From Adineta ricciae (taxonomy: Eukaryota; Rotifera; Eurotatoria; Adinetida; Adinetidae): a stretch of 64,000 bases of DNA. Numbering within the stretch: the stretch's first letter is position 1; every line of letters starts with the position of its first letter. Below, piece by piece: positions 23,337 through 34,700 of the stretch. The notes under the pieces are model-generated. The model saw only the letters and a list, made by a program, of their open reading frames with translations, was not told where the DNA came from and did not search any database. The translations under genes were made by a program, and so were the position numbers. Location: contig CAJNOJ010000109.1 in NCBI GenBank assembly GCA_905250025.1, positions 248,001-312,000 on the forward strand, given 5' to 3'.

Positions 23337-24975
23337 CTCCTTTCTCTTCTCTTCTCTTTCTCTTTCTCTCTTTCGTTCTTTCCTTCGTTCATCATCGTTC
23401 GGTCTATTTATTTTTTGAACTCGACACTGGAAGAAGAGAGTTGTACATTTAGACAATATGAAGAAAAAAAAAAGGAGAACAAAAAATGATTCCATCATTG
23501 CCGATCATTATATACAGATCTCCGATTGTCCTGTGTCCAGTAAAATGAATGTACTAGTTAATGGTCAACATTCAGATCGGAATTAAATATTAATAAGAAC
23601 GAGAACAAAGAACATTGAAAGAGAAAAGTTTTCGATTATTTGAGATCAATTTTCCACTCTTCTCATTTTTCTATCTATTAGGAAAAGAGAGAGACAGAGA
23701 GAAAAGTCGCGTTCCGTTCTATTGATTGAACAGGAAGTGTGGACTGTGCGCACTCTTCAGGTAATTGTATATGTATGATGGAATGCATTGCTTTTTCAAG
23801 TGCTTGTTGCCGATCGCCATATGGACAGATTTTTTTTTATGACAATGACAATGAACGTGAGGGCGAAGGATAGTTTAAAATTCAAGTAGCCGGAAATATG
23901 TATATAAATCAAGGCAACAAAAAAAAAACACACACACACAATATTCTCTTCGGCCATTAGAAAGGGTCATCGATGTAGACGAATAATCAATCGGTTTTTT
24001 TTCTTCAAGTCGAAGTGACATAATCCTTTTGTCGCCTGTTTTAAAGTGGTCTCATTTTTTTTCCTTGCTCTCACCCCTACAATTGTGACACACCTTTGAA
24101 GAGAAAAGGAAAATGTCGTTTCCTCTATTCTCTCGTTCACTATTTGATCATCTTTCGATAATAATAATGGTGACAGATCTAGAAAATCGAATTGGAGATG
24201 TGAGATGCATGAGAGAAAGAAATGTCACGCAAATTAGTTCCTCCTTCTCTATATTGTGTATATATGATCGATTCATAACCGAACGGAAATGGCGTAATAA
24301 GACGCCGCATTTCTTTTTCCTTGCCCTCGCAGTTCAATAAAGAGAAAGAGAGTCATCAAATTAATTTATTCCAACAATCGTGAAGTGCCCTCTCCGCTGT
24401 CGTTGTCAATTTGTTCTTTGCGTGTACACACACACATATATCTCTGCCTGTTACGTCAATCATTATATCCTACTGTTAGAATAATCAACAAAAACTTTCT
24501 ACTTCTTATCTTCCGCCCGGAAATTGAGAGTCTTCAATACTGACTTCAATTCCACGAGTATCTAATAAAGAACTCTTCAAGTATTTGTGAGAGGATGTTG
24601 CCATATAGAATAATATTAACAATATCCTTTTGTAATGTAAAATCACTGCATAAGTATATGAAGACAAAGAAGCAAGTTCGATCATAAAGATAGAGATATT
24701 TCTTGCCTTGAAAGTCTTTTCTTTTGTTCAAATATAAGATTAACAATAGAATGATTGTTCAAGAAGACTATTGAATCGAGATTTCAATGTCAAAATGGAT
24801 TTCTCTCTCTCTCCCTTCTGCAAGAAACTTGATCATCATCGAAGCAAACGACTGAAAACTGATTTAGATATCTTGTTCATTGACAAGAATTTATTTCCTT
24901 CCGTTGTCGTATGTATAAATATGTATGTACGTATATCTGCGAATCAAATACAAAAAAAAGAAGAAAAAAAAGTCA

Positions 24976-25032
24976 AGAGAGAACAGAGTGATTCGTCATA
25001 TCACAATAGACTTCACAGTGCAAAAAAAAGAG
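24976..25032 (-). repeat. Inverted repeat, right arm (57 bases)
   Basis: Exact reverse complement of 23280-23336. It lies just downstream of the Kelch-like gene's last exon. No transposase or target-site duplication is apparent at either arm. Confidence 0.9.
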
Positions 25033-25118
25033 AAAAAAAATAATAGGTAATCAAGAAAACAGATCAGAAATTTATATATATATATTTATAAATGCATACA
25101 TATGTATAAAGAAATCTC

Positions 25119-27939
25119 TCATTGTCGATAGGCAACACAAGCAAAACCTGAGTCACATCTTGGTGTTAACATTTGACTTTCAATGGTCCATTCATCTCTT
25201 TCACTATCATAAACTTCGACTGTATCGAGTAAGGATGTTCCATCATAACCACCAATAACTGCAATTCGACCACGTATAAACGCCGAACCGCAGTAACATC
25301 GACGAACGGACATGCTGGTTACATTACTCCATTGATTTGTTTGACTATCGTATCGTTCTACACTTGATAAATGTACTGCTCCATCGAAACCACCACAAGC
25401 GAATATATAATGATCGATTGTTGCACAACCAGCACCTAAGATAATAATACTCTTGTGAATTGGTGAATGAGAAAAGAAATTTTAACCTGAGCGCGGAGTT
25501 AACATGGGTGCCATCTGTGACCATCGGCCAAGATTAATATCTGAAAAAGAATACCTATTTGAGCGAAATTTGATTTGTCTAAGCGCAGCTATTTTACCAT
25601 ATTTTTCAACTGTTTGCAGTAAACTCAGACCATCATATCCGCCTAGGCAAGAAAAAAAATTCTAATTATTATTCGTTCCGTCTATATTGGAATTTGATTC
25701 AATCAAGAAAATATAATTTTCATCGAGAAATATAATGGATTTCGACGTTTCTCTATTGACAGGAAAAAACAAATAGACGATAGTAATATAATCGATGTCG
25801 ACAGTCTGTTTGTTGATCGTCTTCTGATCTTTCGAGTTATTCATACGACAAATCTAATGTTGTCTAATCATCAATCGTCTAGGCTAGACAAAACGATGTT
25901 TTTCTATGCAAATTCTTTTTCTGATTCGATTTCAGAGGAATGTGGAAAAAGAAACGATCTATTTACCAATACAATAGAGATGATCACCAATTGCAACGAG
26001 ACCAGCACCTTCTCTTCCCACGTGCATGTCTTCACCTATTGTCCAGACATCTGTCTTCTCATCATAACACTCAGTCGATGCTAATCGAGATGATCCATCA
26101 AATCCACCACAAACATAAATTAAATCTTCAAAAGTAAATAAACAAAGTTATTGACATCTATTCATGTTCATCTACACACTTTGATGCACACAAACACCAG
26201 GTAGTGCTAGAAATGAACAGAATACAATTTCAAAATCGATTCTATAATCAAAGAAAATTGTCTCACCTCGTCGATAAGTTAAAGAAGCAACTGGTTGCCA
26301 AGTTGCATTTTCTTGTGATAGATCCAAACATTCCACTGAATTCATACGCTGTCGTCCATCATATCCTCCAACGACATAGAGACGTTTACCAATTGCTGCT
26401 GCAGCTGCATACCGACGTCTTTTTGTTAATGGCTAAACAACAACATTCAACTCTGATAGTTAATCGTTCTAGAAGTCTGTTTTACGTACCTGAAGAGCGG
26501 CCCATTCGTTGGTTCGTGGGTTCCATCGTTCAACAATATCCACTGGTCTTTGATGGGCACCAAAACCTCCTGCAACCTAGATGAAAGCACATTCTAGTTT
26601 TCACTTTCTTCAACGGGAAAAATCTGTTCATACGATGAGATGTTCGTCTTTTCCTAGAACAGAACGAAGAAATTCTTTCTTTCTTTCTTTATTTCTCTCG
26701 AATTTTTTCATTCAACTAACCGCGTCGACTAGTGAATCGTGTCCCCGTCATTATCTTTCGACAGTCTGGTCTTAAATGGTATCGTTTCGCTTCATCTAGT
26801 AGGTCACGACATTTATGCGATGTTCGAATCAAAACCTTGAAGAAGAAACGAAGCAAAGTTTATTTTTGCAAACAATTTTCCTCTCGTTCCTACTTCATTA
26901 TCACAAACATCGGTTAGAAATCGAACACCAAGAAATGATAACCGAACATGTTGTAAAAGTGTCAGTAAATATTGTTGACGAAATGTTTGATCGTGTTTTA
27001 TCCATGACATGACACAATTGTAGATAATTTCTTCATTCGGAACCTTAATCAAAAGAAAACATATTTTCTCTTCAAATCCTTCGATTACAAACTTCAATTT
27101 CATCTGATTGAATCAAATCTTCCACTTCGTTTGCTTTCAACGTTAAAAATTCATCACTATGAACAACTGCTGCGAAATGCGTCCAGATAAATGACAGTGC
27201 TGCTTGTTTCAATTGCGCACAGTTATGTAAATCAGCAAAACAATATATGCCTAGGCAATTTGCTGGTTCGAGTTGACTAGCAAGAAACAGAGCACATTGA
27301 CGTTGAATATCTAGAAGAATTCTCTCAGATGAAGCGAACATGAGCGACAAAAAAAAGTCAAACCAGTTCCATTCAATTGAAGCAGTGAAGCAGCTGGAAG
27401 AATGTCTTGAACATTATCACGTGTTACTGTTGCTGATTCTCCATAGATCGAATCAAGAAGAATTTCCATGACAGGAGCACTAAATCCTTTCAATTCAATA
27501 ACATTCATATTGCGTTCAACCATCTAAATAGATTTTAGAGACATGAAATACCAACTGAATAATATCGAGTTTACTTCGCCTGTGAACATGGCTGCAAAAT
27601 AATCACTAACAGCGGCTAGAACAAGACGATGGGCAGGAAAGAGTGTTTGCTCAACTTTCAAAGTGACATCACAGAGTTGTTCAGCTTTGCGTAGTTTGTT
27701 CATACGAGAAATTAGTTGTTGCGAATGAATCGAATCTTGAGACGTAGTATTTGATGTTGCTGCATCAGCTACACTTGCCGTTTTTGACTCATATCTGTGA
27801 GAAAAAGAAAGGCAAATTTGAATTAAACAAAGAAAAATTGTTAGAGAACATACTCCAGAAATCGATCGTATTGATAGATAGAACCGGGAACTTTGTTTTT
27901 CAGTGAATTATTAGTACTGTTTTCGGAAGGACTTGTCAT
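25119..27939 (-). CDS. Kelch-like protein (BTB-BACK-Kelch)
   Basis: Substrate adaptor of cullin-3 ubiquitin ligases. Twelve exons in phase: 27939-27854, 27794-27575, 27523-27364, 27310-27093, 27043-26894, 26835-26721, 26569-26490, 26432-26267, 26125-25967, 25642-25598, 25540-25487 and 25435-25119, 589 residues. BTB domain at about 50-160 ([31 protein letters not shown]). BACK domain at about 165-285 ([25 protein letters not shown]). The six-bladed kelch propeller follows from about 320, with repeats carrying GG and YD motifs ([72 protein letters not shown]). The exon 6 to 7 junction is the least certain; the chosen one keeps phase but shortens the first blade. One intron (25643-25966) is about 320 bases, unusually long here. 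Orthology within the KLHL family not determined. Confidence 0.9.
26669..26698. repeat. (TTTC)n pyrimidine tract in a KLHL intron
   Basis: TTCTTTCTTTCTTTCTTTATTTC-like tract in the sequence between two coding exons of the Kelch-like gene. Confidence 0.6.
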
Positions 27940-28737
27940 TTTCTACACTGTGAACTATGTGCACTAGTCATGTAAAAAATCAAGGATAATGTCAGAGGTA
28001 AGGTACTCTTTGGATTGGATACGACTGATAGAAACAGCTGAGTTAGAAACAAAGATGTCGCCGAGAGTTGTACATACGGGTAGGTATGTCAAACATTGAC
28101 ACGTCACATTACGACTCAATATTATCATAGACATACTCATTGGCCTTTTTTTGTTCGATACTTATGATATGTTAAGTGTTTGTTTTATGTAATCAACGAT
28201 TCTTGTTCATTTGCGTATCCTATTATCGGAGTAGTATCAAATGATAAAATGATTATGAACACAACGGATGGATAATTATGAGAGAAAGAGGGGAGAATAT
28301 CACATAATAAATATATTGTATAAGATGGAAATTATTAATTTATGATTTGCCGTCGAGCAAAGAAAATCTTTCGGAATAATTAGGATCTTACCTTTAATCG
28401 ATCTGAGTAGTTCAACGATGCAATGAAAATGCATTTCGTATTTATATAGACCTAATGAGTGATATATAAATGACTTATCATAATTACAATCGCGCGATGA
28501 AATATATCGAAAATGGGTACGGTTACAAGGTCGTCCTCGAGGTACACAACGAGAGAAGACACAAACATCAATGATGTTATGTTGTAGATAGAATCATGAA
28601 AGAAAAAATAGATGTGATTGGGTCGGAACCGTCGAACTATGAATCAAAATGTTTGAAAGGATGCCTTTTTTTTCTTTATGCATGTTTTTTTGCATTGTAT
28701 GCGTGGTTAATATTTTATTTGTGCGTTCCTCTACTGA
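27940..28737. other. Intergenic, Kelch-like promoter side
   Basis: About 800 bases, AT-rich, no coding signal. The right end overlaps 3' flanking sequence of the small secreted peptide gene. Confidence 0.5.
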
Positions 28738-29062
28738 TCAGTTCTTTCGCTTGTGTGGTGGACGAAAACGATTGACAGGTTTTCGTATAGTGCCACTGCC
28801 GCTGGTTGGAGATTTGTGTTTTCGTCGAATACTTCCACGTCGTTTTAGCAAAGGAGATTGATGCATCTTTTGATCACTTTGTGATGTACGAAGTTGTCCT
28901 CTCCCATGAGTACGTGGACCAAGTGGACTTTGATCAGTAACTAAAACAGAAGCAAAGATCACATGATTTCATATATATCTATAGTTGAAAATGAAACAAA
29001 TAACCTGAGAATAAATACATAAGAATAAGACTTATGAATAAAACAACGATAAGTACTCGCAT
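28738..29062 (-). CDS. Small secreted basic peptide precursor, unrecognised
   Basis: Two exons, 29062-29005 and 28940-28738, joined in phase give 86 residues. Exon 1 is almost entirely a signal peptide (MRVLIVVLFISLILMYLFS). The rest is strikingly basic: nine arginine and several lysine pairs, including LLKRRGSIRRKHK in the middle and PPHKRKN at the end, with Gly/Ser/Thr/Pro and no cysteine. The splice consensus is good (GTTATT donor, CTGTTTTAG acceptor; intron 64 bases). Such a composition fits a neuropeptide-like precursor with dibasic cleavage sites or a cationic antimicrobial peptide. I recognise no family. Function is not claimed. Confidence 0.6.
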
Positions 29063-30763
29063 CGTACAAACTGGATCAAACACGAGTTGTGAGATACAAA
29101 CTTTGCTTCACTCGTTTGTTATTTGTTCTTTTTGGCAATTCAACGAAATAATTGATTTTTACGGTGCGTGTAGCTTTAATATCATAGAAGAAAAACAAGA
29201 TAAGAGAAAATGTTATTTTATGTTATCACTGATCGTACTGAATGACACAATAACATATCTCTACTGAGATTTGTAAAAGTACAGTTTCATCAACGATGAA
29301 ACTATGATTCACAGTTAGTTCTATTCTCCTAAACAACTGACCGACCGACTTCTTTCAAGCAATTTATTTATTCTTCAATGATGGATTTTTGTTCTCGACG
29401 TTGCTTTCTTTCGTTCTATCCATGATTTAACGAAATATATACAAAAGGGTATAAGATAAACACAAATGGATAAGACACATCGTATTAATTCAATCCGGTT
29501 TCTTCTTTCTTGTATATACTGCATTAGTGAAATATTAAATTTGAAGTTGTAAAAAGAGTAAGTGTGACAGTTTAACCGCCGTATAGTCAGTTGAAATGGT
29601 TCCACCAAAAATTCAATATATTAAAGTTTCTTCATGATGTTCAGTGTACATCGAATTAAAGTAATTGGCATATTGTAGGAATGTCAGCGTTTTCCGAGAT
29701 TTTTTAATCCTAGAAAAGCAGATGACATCCAACTTTGGGAAGATATTTATCAAAACCATTCTCCATTACAAGAACGAAACGCCAATTTCTTTCACGTTTA
29801 TATTTGGATATTAATAACATGAATAGTTGAAAAGTGAAAATTAAAAAAAGATCGTATCGAAAATATTTCCGGAAGGGTCGTTGCAAGTTATAGACAACTC
29901 GATTGGCATGGCAATCAATTAGGTACGTTTGATGAGAGAGTACGAACAAAAATTATTCTATTGATGCAATTTCGATACGATGAGTATTTTTGTATTTTGT
30001 AGAAAAGCAATGGTTCATGATAAAATTGGACAAATGACATGTCTTTGAAAGCGATAAGCGAAGATAATATAGAGCACGTAACATTTTTATTGTACGTAAA
30101 ACGATCACATATTTTTCCTTTTTTGTTCAGAAAAAGCAAAGAAGATGTCATTAAAGTGACCTACAAAGTAATTCTCACTATATACTTGTCAATCTTTGCT
30201 GTTTTATTCCGTGAATAGATGAATAAGCATACTTTTATTAAAGATTAACTTGTATTCTTATTTTCTCTGAAATCCTTTGAAATGTTTGATGGTGAAGGTG
30301 TTCGTTAGTATCAGATTTTGGTGTAAAGAACAACAAATTAATACTTGCATGTATTTGTCCTTCTATTACTAAGAAACAAATAATCAAGTGATAGTTGTTG
30401 AATTATACTCATCATTTCAGCCATAAACGATGTAATCTACGCCTTTTTCAGTCGGTGAAGATACATTCAAACTTCGAAACATAATTAAGTCTTCAAAAGA
30501 ATTTTTCAGTACATTTTAGCGAAAGTGTAAAAACGCGTCTGAGAAACTTATTTTACGATGAATATTCATTGTTAACCTATTATCAATATAAATGTATTCT
30601 TCCATATCCACAATTAACATTCCATACTGGAAAAGAGGTCTTTAAATGACTTTTCTTTTACTGTTCGTATTTTTATTTCTGTTGTTATGAATGCAAAACG
30701 TATTTAATGATAAAAATTTCCGTATGTAGTCAAAGTGATGTGGTTCATTAGAAGATTCGATGC
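29063..30763. other. Intergenic 1.7 kb
   Basis: AT-rich. Short frames exist on both strands (for example a hydrophobic one on the minus strand at 29375-29608), but none has a credible start, splice context or family similarity. Confidence 0.45.
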
Positions 30764-31126
30764 TTATGTATAATAGCCACTAAAATCCAATGCTGTTGAA
30801 ACATTTTGATGTCTAACAACAAAAGGATCTGGTAATTGTCGAACAGGTCGATATGGTTCTTGTTTTGTCGATGCACCAAGTTGAGAGAAATTTCGAAAAT
30901 ATAATTTGATCGTTCGGTCTAAACCTGAATCAGTTGGATAAAATCGATTCACTTTCATTCCATTAATATTATAATCATATTTAACTGTTCGTGCATGTTC
31001 TTGTCGACTATTTCGATTATTGATTTCTCTTTGTGCATGTTCACACGATGTCTGATGATTTCTTAGAACATAACCATTTTCAAATGTTTTCAAACATGAT
31101 GGAAAACCAATACAGGGATAACGCAT
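30764..31126 (-). CDS. Small zinc-finger-like protein, unrecognised
   Basis: Single open frame of 120 residues starting at an AACAACATG context. Near the N-terminus is CIGFPSCLKTFENGYVLRNH followed by QTSCEH: two cysteines and His/Cys pairs spaced like a degenerate C2H2 or C2HC finger. The rest is polar and basic with KYDYNINGMKVNRFYP and ends in a serine/tyrosine-rich tail. Codon use resembles the neighbouring genes. I know no family. It could also be a last exon of a longer gene. Confidence 0.45.
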   Translation of the reverse strand: MRYPCIGFPSCLKTFENGYVLRNHQTSCEHAQREINNRNSRQEHARTVKYDYNINGMKVNRFYPTDSGLDRTIKLYFRNFSQLGASTKQEPYRPVRQLPDPFVVRHQNVSTALDFSGYYT

Positions 31127-31701
31127 GTTGTTTAGAAGAAGAATTTCTTTCTCTATGCTTTCTCTCTGAACTGTTTACGTTAAGAAATCTGTTGTTGGCG
31201 TTTGTTGCTAGACACTTCTGATTTTAACCTATTGAAAAAAAAAGAAGAAAAAGTATGGTAATGAAACGACCACTTTTTTTTTCAATATTTTGTGCTGAAG
31301 AAGAAGTAAAAGAAAAACAGAAATGAATGGCAAACACTTATCGGCATCAATTGTGCAAGTAAAGAAGTATGCAAGTTCATATCCGTAGTTACCTTCCATT
31401 ATTGACAGATATTTGAACATTGAAAAGACATTCAACTTGATGAAGATTAGTTCACATCTTAAGCTACCTAATCCTCGATCAAATAGAGCAGACAAATTGC
31501 TTCCGATAGTTAATCTGATCCGTTTCCTTTTCATTGGTTCGATTTATTATCAAATTCTTCGACGATAAATACAATGCTCGAGTTTTTAAATATATGGAAT
31601 GTAATAATAAAAAGAAAACTAGTTTTTTCGAATATGTCTATGTACAAGTACATTGTTAAAAAACAAAGCAAATGAAGTAATTGCAATGAGATGAATAAAA
31701 A
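31127..31701. other. Intergenic, downstream of ZO-1-like gene
   Basis: 575 bases, AT-rich, with A and T runs at 31235-31285. No gene seen. The ZO-1-like gene ends at 31702. Confidence 0.5.
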
Positions 31702-34700
31702 TTAGAAATGATCAACGAGAATCGATACATTCGAACTTGTGACATGATTAATTCCATTTAGAGTTGCTGATTTGTCTGGTTGATGATTTGGTGAACCATC
31801 TAAGAATTCAATTGAAGAAGATGTTTCCGATCAATACTTAAACTTACTTTGATTCGCACCGTGAAGCATCAAAGCGAGTTGTTGTGCGTCAGTTCCGGCA
31901 CAATGTGGTAAGATTAATTCAACTGGTTTTAAAAATTGAACACCATGAGGGCCGCACATGACAATTGGGCTCAATAGACGTTCGCCTTGTTTGGCATTAA
32001 ACGTTGGAATATTCGTTCCATCTTGACACACTTGAAAGTAAATCTCTTGTTGAACACCTTCGGGAATTGCTCCAATAGGAACTGAGATCGATACACCTAA
32101 CGTAAGAAGAACGTGAAATTTAGATCCAATCCGAATGAAAGATCATATCAAACCTGTTAATGGACAAACGAGTTTTCCACCATAGTAACCTAAAACTCCG
32201 CGAGCGCCGCCAATCACGTCGCAGGGATCTTGACTTGAATAAGATCTTAAACAGAAATCAATCATATAGATTACGAATGAAATATCTAAGAAGAAGCAAA
32301 GCTCATGCCATGCAGATCCTATCTCTTTATATCAAATTAATGAGTTTCAGCAGACAAATCTTTCTGTCTGAGTATATTTTCTACCTTGCTTCATTCATTT
32401 CTTTGATACTTTTATCTTTCACGCTTAATGACGATGATGTTGATGACGATGAATGTGCATTCAATTGTTGTTGCATCAGAAGAGTTGGATCATCATGTGT
32501 GTAAACTCGTGGCTTTTGTAAGGAGAAATCACCATTTTGATAATGGCGTCGATCGTTTGTTGATTCATAATAAACATTTGGAATTATCTGAGGATACAAT
32601 TCCGATCGAGAATTTTCTCTTGGTATAGAATTGCCCAGTGATGTTTGATTCGGTTTCTTATTAGCAGACATCTTTTGCTTCAATGATAACTCAGCACGTA
32701 GTTTTTCGTGAGGATTAATTGATTGAATTTGTTCATTTCGACGAACTGTATCCATTGATGTACAACGAGTGATTCGGTGAGATGGATCGAGGGTATTCGT
32801 ATGAGAATGATGACCATTCGAAGAAGATGGCAAGATTGTTGGACGAGATGAGGAAGACGATAAAGGTCTACAAAATTAATATAAAGAAATTAAGCAAATC
32901 AAATCTGCTTTATGATGGCCCTCACCTATTCCAAGTAGCATAACCGTTCATGGATGTCATTGTCGATTTATGCGTAGGATTTTTATTGATATTATGTTGT
33001 AGAGATCCTCCACTATCACTTGAACTTAGCCGTTCGTTTGGATTGGCCGTTCGAAGTTTTGGCGCAATCAGCGGTCGTCTCGATGGGATTCGATTCGGTT
33101 TTCCATTCAATGTATTCGTTGCTGATCCACTGGAAAAAACAAAAGCACATGCATCTTGTCTCGAACATGCAGATCTATTACTTTAACTCATGTGTTTGTG
33201 ATTTCATTAAAGGTGCTTGAAGAAGCTTAACAGTGCTCTGTGTGTTTAGGAAATGCTCGTTATCATAGTGAGTTTTATACTTGTCTTGATCATCGGTACG
33301 ATATAATCGTTGCAAACGATAGATATCGTCATGTTCGACGTGTGAAATTGATTCCGTGCGATAGATTAGATGACCGTTGGATGCCGATGGATATATACGT
33401 GACGGATTTTCGTTCTGAACAAGAATAAAAGTTTCGTAGGAAGAGAAGAAAAGATTTTTGGATGTATTTACATTGTTATATTTATCTGTTCGAAATAATT
33501 CCTCGTTATTATCGACGATTGATTGAAAATGATTGTTGCTGTTTTCATTGATTGGTTTGATGTAAGACGAAGATTTTTTATAATAATTGGAATTCTCTGC
33601 TGTCGAGTTCGAATGAACAATTTCCGATCGACGACGATGTTTTTCTCCGTTGAGGGCTGGAATTTCCGTAACCGAATGGCTACGATTGGGTAATGACATC
33701 GATGAATTTTGCATATATGCACTATCTAAACAAAGAACTTGCAAATTTTCAATATTGCCCCGCTATTCAACATTACTATCGTCTTCTTCTCCTTCTTCGT
33801 CGTCGTCTTCCTCTTCATCATCAAAATCCGGATGGGAATCAGTCGAATACGATTGCTAAACGAGAAGAAATCTTATGACAGTTCAAGATTATGCGTTTAT
33901 AAACAGTTTTACGATTTTATCTCTTGGAAAAACGACAGGATCTGATGCGACCCTTTGTAAATAATTATTTCCTTTTCGTCGATGTGCGTTGTTCATTTCG
34001 GAATCTGGACTTGATTCATCCCGCGTTGTATTATCGTCGGAGTAACTTTGTCTAGTTGAAATGAAATATTCATCCGAATTCGGCAGATCTTTATCAGCTG
34101 GTCGATCGTCGCTCATCCAAATTGATTGTTCTTGTTGCATTTCAATTTGACTTTTCAAAATCTTATACCAATTTGTCGTTGAATCAAGTTTAATTGTTGA
34201 TGTGAACAGATACGAATACAGAAATTCAAGACGTTCAGAAGATTCAAACAAACGGCGAGAAGATTTCTGATAAAGTTTGCCGTATTCTTGACGGATTTGT
34301 TTAATTTGACGGCGATCGAGTGCTTTGAAATAGATCACAATTGGATAACATTGAGCGTAATTCAATTGTTCCACAGCTGTCGGAGTTACATCGAGTAAAC
34401 AGTGGCGATTCTAAAGAATCTTTGTTATATAATCAAATCTTCCGTGAAAACTTCTTACTCGTTGAATCACATTTTTGATACTCTGAAGTTTAATAACATT
34501 TGCTCGTGCTTTTGTTGGAGAATGCATTTCAATTCCTAGGAGAAAGTTTCAAGATTTCATAGAGATATTATGAATGACAAGTGACATACGAGGTAATTCA
34601 AATCGTTCAGGATAATCTTTGATCAGACGATCTCGAGCGATATCAGCCAAAGGACCAAAAAGAACCACAGGACGAATGATTGTCACTAATCATGTCAAAG

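Larger units (their letters stand above)
23154..25118. other. Gene-free low-complexity stretch bounded by an inverted repeat
   Basis: About 2 kb of CT-rich (23325-23375), A-rich and (CA)n (about 23922-23940) sequence. A missing signal-peptide exon of the anosmin-like gene may lie at its left end. A single ambiguous base (N) is at 23279. No coding frame with character was seen. Confidence 0.5.

Noticed and set aside
23268-23498. Arg/Glu/Lys-rich minus-strand frame
   Set aside because: It is the translation of a CT-rich low-complexity tract and includes the ambiguous base.
29375-29608. Small membrane protein on the minus strand
   Set aside because: The frame lacks an ATG in good context and shows no conserved motif; not supported as a gene.
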